In this document: in pieces, positions 1-8,770 of the stretch
How the letters are laid out: each line of letters starts with the position of its first letter
Position numbering within the stretch: position 1 is the stretch's first letter
Source of the DNA: Blautia hominis
GTDB lineage: Bacteria; Bacillota; Clostridia; Lachnospirales; Lachnospiraceae
Length of the DNA stretch: 64,000 nt
Assembly (NCBI GenBank): GCA_002270465.1
Contig: NQOF01000002.1
Coordinates: 744,001-808,000 of the forward strand
Direction: 5' to 3'
Translations under genes and position numbers: made by a program
Notes under the pieces: model-generated
Told to the model about the DNA's origin: nothing
The model's database searches: none
The model's input: the letters and a program-made list of their open reading frames with translations, nothing else

Positions 1-960
1 TATATAATATCTGAGTTATGTAAGGTACAGGCAAATGTGATCGTGGTTCTTTATAATGGTGCGCCGGTTGTGATGCCCTGGATTGGACAGGTATCAGCCG
101 TACTGGAAATGTATCTGGCGGGGGATGGTGTTGGTGATGCAACAATTTCCCTTTTATATGGGGACGTGAATCCAAGTGGTAAACTGGCAGAAACATTTCC
201 GCTGCAGCTTTCCGATAATCCATCGTTCTTGAACTTTCCGGGAGAAGAGGGAGTGGTCCTTTATAATGAAGGCATTTATGTCGGATACCGCTATTATGAT
301 AAGAAAAATATGGAAGTGCTGTTCCCTTTTGGTCATGGTTTAAGTTATACGGCCTTTGAATACAGCAATTTACAGCTTGATAAGATGCAGATAACCGATC
401 TGGAAAGTTTAAGAGTAACGATAGATGTGAAAAATACCGGAGGATGTGCCGGTAAAGAAGTGGTCCAGCTCTATATAAATGATGTGGAAAGTACAGTCAG
501 AAGACCGATACGTGAATTAAAGGGATTTGAGAAGCTGTTTTTAGAACCGGGTGAAGTAAAAACCGCAGAGTTTATATTAGATAAAGGAGCATTTGCTTAT
601 TATAGCGTATCTTTGCATGACTGGTATGTAGAAAGCGGAAACTTTCTCATTGAAATCGGTTCCTCTTCCAGAGACATCCGGGCAGCAGAAGAAATTACAG
701 TGGAATCAACAACAAAAATGGCAGTAAAGTTTTCGAGAGAATCAACGGTCGGGCAATTGATGCATCATCCGAAAGGGCAGGCTATGATAGCACGATTAAC
801 AGCGAAAGGAGGAGAGAGCAATAACGCCGCCTTAGGTGAGGGAAGCGAGGAGATGACAAAAGCGATGATGGCAGATATGCCATTGGGTGCTTTGGTAAAC
901 TTCGGAGCCATGTCGGAAGAACAGCTTGACGGGTTGATTAAGATGTTAAATGCAGAATAG
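1..960 (+). CDS. GH3 beta-glycosidase, C-terminal part (5' end outside window)
   Basis: The reading frame is open to the first base of the window, so this is the 3' part of a longer gene. It shows the GH3 C-terminal alpha/beta sandwich (VVLYNGAPVVMPW, then GDVNPSGKLAETFP), the conserved FPFGHGLSYT motif and a fibronectin III-like domain (VKNTGGCAGKEVVQLY, RPIRELKGFEK). The catalytic N-terminal barrel and its nucleophile Asp lie upstream and cannot be checked. After the FnIII-like domain comes an extra tail of about 80 residues that resembles the tail of the complete GH3 at 5020-7407. The next gene starts about 40 bases downstream, so it probably belongs to the same operon. Specificity (beta-glucoside, beta-xyloside) is not readable from this part. 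Confidence 0.9.
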   Translation, partial: YIISELCKVQANVIVVLYNGAPVVMPWIGQVSAVLEMYLAGDGVGDATISLLYGDVNPSGKLAETFPLQLSDNPSFLNFPGEEGVVLYNEGIYVGYRYYDKKNMEVLFPFGHGLSYTAFEYSNLQLDKMQITDLESLRVTIDVKNTGGCAGKEVVQLYINDVESTVRRPIRELKGFEKLFLEPGEVKTAEFILDKGAFAYYSVSLHDWYVESGNFLIEIGSSSRDIRAAEEITVESTTKMAVKFSRESTVGQLMHHPKGQAMIARLTAKGGESNNAALGEGSEEMTKAMMADMPLGALVNFGAMSEEQLDGLIKMLNAE

Positions 961-1002
961 GGAATCATGAGATCATATATGATGAGAAAAAGGAGAGAAA
1001 TA

Positions 1003-2337
1003 ATGAGTAAAGAAAAAGTTGCAAATCCAAATAAAATAGGAATAGGAAAATTTTGGGCATGGCAGAGCAGGGGTTATTCTTTGGCGGCGAGTGTTATTAT
1101 CTTTACATATTTGAATCTGTTTTGTACTGATGTACTTCACCTTGCACCGGGACTTGTAGGGACACTGCTATTAGTGAGTAAAGTATTTGATGGTGTCACA
1201 GATTTGTTTGCCGGATATTTGATAGACAATACGAATACGAAATGGGGAAAAGCAAGACCATATGAGTTTGCAATATTTGGTGTATGGCTTTGTACCTGGC
1301 TGCTGTTTAGCTGTCCTGCCGAAGCAAGTACTTTCGTGAAGGGACTTTGGGTATTTCTATTGTATACGGCAGCGAATTCCATTTTTGCCACACTTTTAAA
1401 TGCAAGTGCCCAGGCATATACGGTTCGGGCATTCACAAATAAAATTCAGATTGCAAAAGTCAGTTCTTTTGGTGGTATTGTAATTACTTTGGGGTGCGTT
1501 ATTGTATCTGTTTCCTTCCCGATATTGATGGCAAGCATCGCCACAACTGCAGCTGGGTGGTCTAAATTAGTGGCTATTTATGCAATTCCTTTGGCATTTA
1601 TCGGAATTTTAAGATTCATATTCGTAAAAGAAACGGTTCAGGTAGAAGAGCAGCAAGAGAAGATAAAGGCTAAAGAGCTCGTTGTTATGTTAAAAAATAA
1701 TAGACACTTATATCCGATTATCATTATTTCATTTATTTCACAGTTGATTGGCGGGATTAATGTAATTAGTTATTACTTTAAATATATTGTGGGAAATTTA
1801 CAAATGCTGGGGATATTTAACATGCTTGCCCTGCCAACATTGCTTATTATGGTAATATTTCCAATATTGATGAAGAAACTTACCGTATCACAGATCATAT
1901 CCGGAGGCGCTTTATTCGGTGCAGCGGGTGGAGTATTGGCATTTTTTGCCGGTGCGAACATACCGCTTTTGGTTGTGGCATATCTGATGACGAGTACAGC
2001 GACTCTGGCACCTGCCTACCTGACTGGCCTTATGCTGTTGGATTGTGCTACTTATAATACATATAAAGGCTATTCGCGAATGGATGCCACACTGGGAGCC
2101 GTAAATAATTTTACATTTAAAGTCGGTGGCGGAGTGGGAACCGGACTGTTGGGAGTTCTGCTCGGAGCAGCCGGATACAGCGGGACGGCAGCAGTGCAGA
2201 GCGGCACAGCACTTACTATGATACGAGGAATCTATGGTCTGGTTCCGGCGATTGGCTGGCTGCTGGTTTTTGTAACAATGAGATTTTATAAACTGGATAA
2301 AGAGTTGGCGCAGCTGGAAGCAAAAGAAGCAGAATAG
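1003..2337 (+). CDS. GPH-family sugar:cation symporter
   Basis: This is a 444-residue polytopic membrane protein of the glycoside-pentoside-hexuronide (GPH) symporter family, MFS superfamily, expected to have 12 transmembrane helices. Family marks are an early WAWQSRGYS segment and the loop DGVTDLFAGYLID followed by KWGKARPYE. The frame is open from 967, but the ATG at 1003 is preceded by AGGAGA at a good distance and gives the usual family N-terminus, so I chose it. It lies between GH3 and GH78 genes, which suggests import of the glycoside or released oligosaccharide they act on. A paralogue with the same layout is at 23012-24439. The substrate is unknown. Confidence 0.9.
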   Translation: MSKEKVANPNKIGIGKFWAWQSRGYSLAASVIIFTYLNLFCTDVLHLAPGLVGTLLLVSKVFDGVTDLFAGYLIDNTNTKWGKARPYEFAIFGVWLCTWLLFSCPAEASTFVKGLWVFLLYTAANSIFATLLNASAQAYTVRAFTNKIQIAKVSSFGGIVITLGCVIVSVSFPILMASIATTAAGWSKLVAIYAIPLAFIGILRFIFVKETVQVEEQQEKIKAKELVVMLKNNRHLYPIIIISFISQLIGGINVISYYFKYIVGNLQMLGIFNMLALPTLLIMVIFPILMKKLTVSQIISGGALFGAAGGVLAFFAGANIPLLVVAYLMTSTATLAPAYLTGLMLLDCATYNTYKGYSRMDATLGAVNNFTFKVGGGVGTGLLGVLLGAAGYSGTAAVQSGTALTMIRGIYGLVPAIGWLLVFVTMRFYKLDKELAQLEAKEAE

Positions 2338-2389
2338 GAAAATTTAGAAAAATAGCTGACGAGATATAGATTCACGAGGAGGAGTATCA

Positions 2390-4984
2390 TTGAGGGCAAT
2401 TGAGTTAACGAGTATGTATTTAACCAATCCAATTGGAATCGCTGAAACGCAGCCCCGGCTTAACTGGAAAGCCGCCGGGGGAAAGCTGCAAAGTGGGTAT
2501 GAGATACGGACCTGGAAAAACGGTGTGAAGGACTGGGAGAGCGGAAAAGTCGATACGGCTTCTATGTATGCCCGCTATGCAGGGAACGTAAAGAGTTTCG
2601 ACCGGATTACCTGGAGTGTACGGTTATATGATGAGCAGGGGAATTATGGTGAATGGAGTGAAAATCAATTTTTTGAACTCGGCTTGTTGTCAGAAACAGA
2701 CTGGAAAGCGAAATGGATTACTGGTGTGGGAACAGATAAAGAAGAACGTTTACCGGCAGATTATTACCAGAAGCATTTTACATTATCAAAAGAAGTAAAG
2801 AGTGCAAGATTGTATATCACGGCGTGTGGTGTATATGAAGCATATGTGAATGGCAAAAAAGCAGGGGATAGTATTTTAGCACCGGGATGTACGCAGTATG
2901 ACAAGCGTCTTCACTATCAAACTTATGATGTTACAAAGCTATTGTCCAAAGAGAATGAATTGCTGTTGGTTGTTGGTGACGGTTGGTTTAAGGGGAAACT
3001 GGGCTGTGATGGTGATGAATATTTTTTTGGGACGCAGACGAAGGTAAAAGCACAGATAAATATTAGGTACACGGACGGGGAACACCAGGTGATTGGTACC
3101 GATTCCTCCTTTAGGTGGACGAATGAAGGACCAGTCGGATATAACGATATGAAGGATGGTATTCATCTGGATATGACAAAAGAACTATGCTTTAACACAC
3201 AGTCGGTGGAAACAGATTATCCTGTTGTGCCGACTGCATCGGAAGCACCGCCGATAAGGGAACAGGAGCATTTCAAACCAGTCATCCAAAAGACACCTTC
3301 CGGAAAAGCCGTGTTAGATTTCGGACAGAACATAGCAGGGTATGTAGTTTGTAATATCTGTGGAAAAAAGAATCAGAAAATTGTTCTTCACCTTGGCGAA
3401 ACACTGGATAGGGGGGAATTTACCCAATCTAACTTTGCCACGCTGCCGGGACGCGGAAAAAGCATTGAACAGAAAATTGAAATCATATGCAACGGCAGGC
3501 AGGTGCCTTTCTATCCGAAGTTTTTTTATTCCGGGTTTCGCTATGCTTTAGTAGAAGGTATGGATGAAGTGAAGGAAGGGGATTTTACGGCGTTCGCGAT
3601 ATATTCGGATATCTCGTACCGGAGCAGCTTTAGCTGCTCCAATGAATCAATAAACCGTTTTTTATTAAATACTGTCTGGAGTGAAAAGGGGAATTTTATA
3701 GATATCCCTACGGATTGCCCGCAGCGGGAAAAGGGTGGATGGACCGGAGATGCCCAGGTTTTCTTAAGGACTGCAGCTTATTTATCGGAACCGGCGGCAT
3801 TTTTTAGAAAATGGCTGAAAGACGTGCGGGATTGCCAGCGGGAAGACGGGCGGGTGGATAATGTGTGTCCAAAGGTTCAGAGACCGGGACCGCAGGATGT
3901 GATGAACGGATCGGTTGGCTGGGCAGATGCGGCAGTAATTATACCATATACCTTGTGGAAGTTATATGGGGATGATTCCTTTATTACCGATAATTATGAA
4001 CTGATGCATGGATGGAAGGAGTATATTATCCGCGCAGCATCGGATAAAAGTATCTATCAGCTGCCGGATGAAAATCCCATGAAGCAAATGCAGGGACCGT
4101 TCCTGATGGGAGACTCTCCTTACAGTAAGTACCTTGTCGAGTCCGGGGTACACTGGGGAGAATGGTGTGAGCCGGATGGGGTTTTAGACACCGATATTAT
4201 CATGGAAATGACCAGACCTAAACAGGAAGAAAATGCAGCATATATGCACTATTCCATGACTCTTTTAGCAGAAATGCTGGAAGCTGCCGGAAAACAGGAA
4301 GAAGCCGGTGTTTGTCATGAGTATGCAGCCGGAGCCCGTGAAGCATATCAGTATCACTTTGTGAAAGAAGACGATATAGAAACGAACAGGCAATGTAAGC
4401 TGGTGCGTCCTCTGGCGCTTGGACTCTTAGATGAGAAGGCTGCCTGCAATGTAGCTGCCAGGCTCTCAGGCACAGCGGCAGAGAGAGACTATAAAATCGG
4501 AACCGGATTCCTTTCCACGCCATTTATTCTTCCGGTATTGGCTGATTATGGATATGCAGAGACAGCATACCGGATGCTGGAGAATGAAGAAGAGCCGGGA
4601 TGGCTGGCAATGGTAAAGCAGGGTGCGACTACTGTGTGGGAAAAGTATAATGGTTATGATGAACAAGGAAAACCTTTGGAACTGTCATTTAATCACTATT
4701 CGCCGGGAGCGGTATGCAGCTTTTTATTTTCGCATACAGCGGGAATCCGGATTGTGGGTGAAAGAAAGTTTTTATTCAGACCAATTCCCGGGGGAAGTCT
4801 CAATTTTGCAAAGGCACATTGGGACAGTGCCTATGGAATGGCAAAAGCAGAATGGAAATTGACAGGGAGTACGTTTACTTATGAAATAGAGGTTCCATGT
4901 AACTGTGTGGCAGTTGTGGAATTGCCAGATGGTTCGACACGAAGTGTGGCAGCAGGTGCGTATACCTGGTCATGTGAAAGATAG
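2390..4984 (+). CDS. GH78 alpha-L-rhamnosidase
   Basis: This 864-residue enzyme is predicted to release terminal alpha-L-rhamnose by inversion. It has the N-terminal WKAKWITG segment, a beta-sandwich with the LYITACGVYEAYVNG motif, the (alpha/alpha)6 barrel and a C-terminal beta domain. The GH78 acidic motif DCPQRE...GDAQ is present (D442, E447, D454), and the second catalytic Glu is E751 in TTVWE. The start is TTG: AGGAGG lies just upstream of 2390 and no closer ATG fits. There is no signal peptide, so a cytosolic enzyme is inferred. It sits between a symporter and a GH3 gene with short gaps. It is one of four GH78-type proteins in the window. Confidence 0.93.
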   Translation: MRAIELTSMYLTNPIGIAETQPRLNWKAAGGKLQSGYEIRTWKNGVKDWESGKVDTASMYARYAGNVKSFDRITWSVRLYDEQGNYGEWSENQFFELGLLSETDWKAKWITGVGTDKEERLPADYYQKHFTLSKEVKSARLYITACGVYEAYVNGKKAGDSILAPGCTQYDKRLHYQTYDVTKLLSKENELLLVVGDGWFKGKLGCDGDEYFFGTQTKVKAQINIRYTDGEHQVIGTDSSFRWTNEGPVGYNDMKDGIHLDMTKELCFNTQSVETDYPVVPTASEAPPIREQEHFKPVIQKTPSGKAVLDFGQNIAGYVVCNICGKKNQKIVLHLGETLDRGEFTQSNFATLPGRGKSIEQKIEIICNGRQVPFYPKFFYSGFRYALVEGMDEVKEGDFTAFAIYSDISYRSSFSCSNESINRFLLNTVWSEKGNFIDIPTDCPQREKGGWTGDAQVFLRTAAYLSEPAAFFRKWLKDVRDCQREDGRVDNVCPKVQRPGPQDVMNGSVGWADAAVIIPYTLWKLYGDDSFITDNYELMHGWKEYIIRAASDKSIYQLPDENPMKQMQGPFLMGDSPYSKYLVESGVHWGEWCEPDGVLDTDIIMEMTRPKQEENAAYMHYSMTLLAEMLEAAGKQEEAGVCHEYAAGAREAYQYHFVKEDDIETNRQCKLVRPLALGLLDEKAACNVAARLSGTAAERDYKIGTGFLSTPFILPVLADYGYAETAYRMLENEEEPGWLAMVKQGATTVWEKYNGYDEQGKPLELSFNHYSPGAVCSFLFSHTAGIRIVGERKFLFRPIPGGSLNFAKAHWDSAYGMAKAEWKLTGSTFTYEIEVPCNCVAVVELPDGSTRSVAAGAYTWSCER

Positions 4985-5019
4985 ACAGGTGTAATTTATA
5001 TGGAAGGAGGAGATTAAGT

Positions 5020-7407
5020 ATGAGTGAAAAAATAACAGATGAGGCAATGATTCCAGATATTATCCGTGAAATGACTTTAGAAGATAAAGTGAACTTTATA
5101 ATTACTCCGTCCCCATGCATTACCTATTCAATGGAAGAACTGGGAATAGAGCCAATTGTATTGGCAGATGGGGCGACAGGGGTGAATGGGACTCATATTA
5201 TGCTGGATTTTTTACAGGAGCTGATGGAGAAGATGCGCCAGATGCCCAAGCAGTCTGCTGGGCAGGCATCCGGTATGGGCAACCCCTGGCTGGAACTGCA
5301 GGAACTGATTTCACTTGATGAGACAGAAGCATTAAAGGTTGCTGATGGAAATCCAATGAAAATGGGCTTTATGAAGTTTTTAAAGAGCCGTAGAAATCCA
5401 GAAGGCAGATTCGTTGCATTTCCTTCCGGTGTCAATATCGGAGCATGTTTTAACGAGGGAATGGCATATCAGATTGGTAAGGCTGTAGGAAAGGAATTGC
5501 GGGCTTCGCGTGTGGATGTGTGCTTAGGTCCCAATGTTGATATTGTGAGAGACCCCCTCGGGGGAAGAAACTATGAAATGTATGGCGAAGACCCGATTCT
5601 GGTTGGGAGAACGGGTGCAGCTTTCGTTCGGGGGATGCAAAGTACCGGTACAGCTGCCTGTGCAAAGCATTTTATTGCCAATAACCAGGAAACACGCCGC
5701 CAGACAAAGGATACCCATGTTTCCAGCCGCACACTGCGGGAATTATATGCCAAAGGTTTTGAAAAGGCAGTAAAAGAAGGCGGGATTAAATCTGTAATGA
5801 GCGCCTATAATGCAGTCAATGGAACTTTTTCTTCTTATAATAAAATGCTTCTTACAGATTGGCTAAAGGAAGAGTGGGGGTTTGATGGGCTGGTTGTCAG
5901 TGATTGGGGGGCGGTTACAGGCTGTAATGACAAAGCGGTGGCGGCCGGCATGGATATGGTGCTTCATGGACCATCACCCTGTGATGGTACGGACATTGCA
6001 GAGGCAGTTAAAGCAGGAATACTTCCAGAGAGCAGAGTGGATAATGCCGTAGAACGCCTTCTCAGGCTGCTGCTGTGGCAGAAGAAAACCAGAGAAGAGA
6101 ATCCGGAGACGTATCATCAGGAAGCCCTCTTGAAATGTGCATATGATACGGTCGTAGACGGTATGGTATTACTGAAGAATGAGGGTGTACTGCCACTGGA
6201 GAAGTCTGTGAAAGCGGCCTTTTATGGTAAACGTGCGAGGGAAACAATGGAGTGCGGAAGCGGTTCAACATTTGTTACGACATCATTACACAGCAATGTA
6301 TATGATGAAAGCAGAAAGTTAGGTGTGCAGGCAGCATTCGAGGATATGCAGGATGCAGATGTTGTCATTTATACAGCTGGTGCCGAAGGCGGGGAGAATG
6401 CCGACCGTCCGGACATGAATTTAGACCAGGAAGATGCAAAAAAAGTGACAGCAGTTTTAAAACAAGCAAAGGCCGAGGGGAAGAAAACAGCAGTAATTTT
6501 GAATATCGCCGGACCGGTAGATATGCGCGAGTGGATACAATACGCAGATGCTGTGCTCGTTCTGTTTGTGCCGGGGTGTATGGGCGGAAAAGCAGCAGCA
6601 GATGTTCTGTTTGGCGAGGCGATGCCATGCGGAAGATTGCCGGTTACATTCCCAAACAAGCTTTCGGATTCACCTGCGGCTCCATATCCAATCGGTGAAT
6701 ATGAAGACGTTTATTATGGTGAAGGCATTTTTGTTGGCTATCGCTGGTACGATTATAAAGAGCTGCCGGTACAATATCCATTCGGTTATGGACTTAGCTA
6801 TACCAGCTTTAAAATGGAAATTCAGGGTATGGCCAAGCAGTGGGATATCCGGGAGCAGGATACACTGCATGTTTCTGTCCGCGTAAAGAATGTTGGAGAC
6901 CATTATGGCTGTGAGGTGATTCAGCTCTATATGGGACTTCCAAAGGCACGGATTCCCATGCCGGAGAAAGAACTGAAGTCATTTGTGAAGGTATATCTGG
7001 AGCCGGGAGAAGAACAGACTGTCACATTAACAGTAAAGAGGGAGGATTTGGAAATCTGTGACCCGGAAAAAGGACTTATCCTTCCGTTAGGTGAGTATGT
7101 GGTTAAGATTGGTGTAAACAGTGAAAGCATATTCAGCCAGTCTAATCTGCATGTATTGGGCAATAACCCTTATGTCATAGATGAAAATACAACATTAGGA
7201 GAGATTCTGGAGAATCCACATGCAACGGCAATTATGGATAAGTATATCCCCGGATTTGCCATCAGTCTGGGAGAGCATATCAAACTCATGAGCGGAGAAA
7301 AGATTGGTCCGTTGCTTTCACGTCAGCTGATTCGTTCTATTCCGGATGCAAATGAGCTGAAAATGCTGTTAGATGGTCTTTTTGAGGAATTGTCACGGTT
7401 AGAATAA
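5020..7407 (+). CDS. GH3 beta-glucosidase-type glycosidase
   Basis: This is a complete 795-residue GH3 protein starting 10 bases after AAGGAGG. The barrel domain carries the substrate loop GRNYEMYGEDP, AKHFIANNQE, and VVSDWGA with the presumed nucleophile D295. The alpha/beta sandwich, QYPFGYGLSYT and the FnIII-like domain (VKNVGDHYGCEVIQLY) follow. An insertion of about 65 residues (roughly 58-125) sits between the N-terminal ADGATGVN segment and the FPSGVNIG segment of the barrel. After the FnIII domain is an extra module of about 80 residues starting at TTLGEILENP and containing MDKYIPGF, which resembles the short DUF1858 fold. No signal peptide is seen. Exact substrate specificity is not predictable; beta-glucoside or beta-xyloside is likely. 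Confidence 0.93.
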   Translation: MSEKITDEAMIPDIIREMTLEDKVNFIITPSPCITYSMEELGIEPIVLADGATGVNGTHIMLDFLQELMEKMRQMPKQSAGQASGMGNPWLELQELISLDETEALKVADGNPMKMGFMKFLKSRRNPEGRFVAFPSGVNIGACFNEGMAYQIGKAVGKELRASRVDVCLGPNVDIVRDPLGGRNYEMYGEDPILVGRTGAAFVRGMQSTGTAACAKHFIANNQETRRQTKDTHVSSRTLRELYAKGFEKAVKEGGIKSVMSAYNAVNGTFSSYNKMLLTDWLKEEWGFDGLVVSDWGAVTGCNDKAVAAGMDMVLHGPSPCDGTDIAEAVKAGILPESRVDNAVERLLRLLLWQKKTREENPETYHQEALLKCAYDTVVDGMVLLKNEGVLPLEKSVKAAFYGKRARETMECGSGSTFVTTSLHSNVYDESRKLGVQAAFEDMQDADVVIYTAGAEGGENADRPDMNLDQEDAKKVTAVLKQAKAEGKKTAVILNIAGPVDMREWIQYADAVLVLFVPGCMGGKAAADVLFGEAMPCGRLPVTFPNKLSDSPAAPYPIGEYEDVYYGEGIFVGYRWYDYKELPVQYPFGYGLSYTSFKMEIQGMAKQWDIREQDTLHVSVRVKNVGDHYGCEVIQLYMGLPKARIPMPEKELKSFVKVYLEPGEEQTVTLTVKREDLEICDPEKGLILPLGEYVVKIGVNSESIFSQSNLHVLGNNPYVIDENTTLGEILENPHATAIMDKYIPGFAISLGEHIKLMSGEKIGPLLSRQLIRSIPDANELKMLLDGLFEELSRLE

Positions 7408-7469
7408 CCCCTGGTGGGTATGTAATGGAGGATATAAAAGCATTGACTATGGAACAGGAGGCGATACAT

Positions 7470-8759
7470 ATGAAACAGTTGTTCCCAGAGTTTCTGCTTG
7501 GTGCGGCAACTGCAGCACATCAGGTAGAAGGAAATAATATTCACAGTGATTTTTGGGCAATGGAACAAATGAAGTATTCTAGCTTCAATGAGCCATCATT
7601 AGATGCGGTGGACCATTATAACCGATATCGGGAGGATATTGATTTACTGGCAGAAGCCGGACTGAATGCTTACCGGTTTTCGATTGAATGGGCAAGGATT
7701 GAACCAAAACAGGGCGTGTATGATTTAAAAGAAGTAGAACATTATAAGGATGTGATTACTTATTGCAAAAGCAAGGGAGTGGAGCCGATTGTGACGATGC
7801 ATCATTTCTCCTCTCCCAAGTGGCTGATTGAAGAGGGCGGTTGGGAGAACGAGAAGACGATTGAGGCATTTGCAAAATACTGTACCTGTGTGATCCAGGA
7901 AATAGGAGATATGCTCACATACATATGTACGATTAATGAGGCTAATATGGGTCTTGAGTTGGCGGCAATCATGCGCAGTTATATGAAGCAAGTGCAGCAG
8001 GATGCCAAAAACGCAAACAGCGACATTCAGGTTGGGGTGAAGCTGGAGATGCCAGATGATATGCAAGAAAAGATGGCAGATATGTCACAGGTTTTCGGTG
8101 GTATCGACCCAACCAAAGTTCATACCTTCTTATCAATGCGGACAGAAGCAGGAGACAGGCTGATCATGCGGGCACATGAAACTGCAAGGAATGCGATGAA
8201 GCGATTGTATCCGCATCTGAAAATAGGAGTCACTCTTTCCCTCCACGATCTTCAGGTACAGCCAGGCGGCGAAGTAAATGCAGCAAAAGAATGGGAAGAG
8301 GAGTTCCGGCACTATTTGCCTTACATAAAGAACGATGATTTCTTCGGGCTGCAAAATTATACGAGAAAGCTGGTCGGACCAGAGGGTGCGCTGCCAGTGC
8401 CGGAAGGGATGGAGAAAACTCAGATGGGATATGAATTTTATCCCCAGGCACTCGCAAATCTGATTCGCAGAGTGAATAAAGAACTGGATATCCCAATTAT
8501 TATAACAGAGAATGGGGTAGCAGTAGATGATGATAAGAGGCGAGAAACTTTTATAAAGGAAGCGCTGACTGGAGTAATGGACTGCATTGCTGAGGGGATT
8601 CCGGTATGTGGGTATATGTACTGGTCATTGTTGGATAATTTTGAATGGCAGATGGGGTACAAGAAAACCTTTGGATTAATTGAAGTTGATCGCAAGACAC
8701 AAAAAAGGGTTCCAAAAAACAGTTTAAAATTTCTGGGCGATTTCAAATTAAATCGATAA
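7470..8759 (+). CDS. GH1 beta-glycosidase
   Basis: This is a 429-residue family 1 retaining glycosidase. It begins with FLLGAATAAHQVEG, the standard GH1 N-terminus. The acid/base Glu is E157 in TINEAN, where most family members have NEP. The nucleophile is E347 in ITENG, and YWSLLDNFEW is conserved. The frame is open from 7425, but AGGAGG sits 8 bases before the ATG at 7470. Residues about 170-215 form a variable acidic, methionine-rich stretch after the acid/base. There is no 6-phospho-sugar context (no PTS genes nearby), so a plain beta-glucoside is favoured. It is cytosolic by prediction and the gaps to both neighbours are short. Confidence 0.92.
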   Translation: MKQLFPEFLLGAATAAHQVEGNNIHSDFWAMEQMKYSSFNEPSLDAVDHYNRYREDIDLLAEAGLNAYRFSIEWARIEPKQGVYDLKEVEHYKDVITYCKSKGVEPIVTMHHFSSPKWLIEEGGWENEKTIEAFAKYCTCVIQEIGDMLTYICTINEANMGLELAAIMRSYMKQVQQDAKNANSDIQVGVKLEMPDDMQEKMADMSQVFGGIDPTKVHTFLSMRTEAGDRLIMRAHETARNAMKRLYPHLKIGVTLSLHDLQVQPGGEVNAAKEWEEEFRHYLPYIKNDDFFGLQNYTRKLVGPEGALPVPEGMEKTQMGYEFYPQALANLIRRVNKELDIPIIITENGVAVDDDKRRETFIKEALTGVMDCIAEGIPVCGYMYWSLLDNFEWQMGYKKTFGLIEVDRKTQKRVPKNSLKFLGDFKLNR

Positions 8760-8770
8760 GGAGAAGGTAA

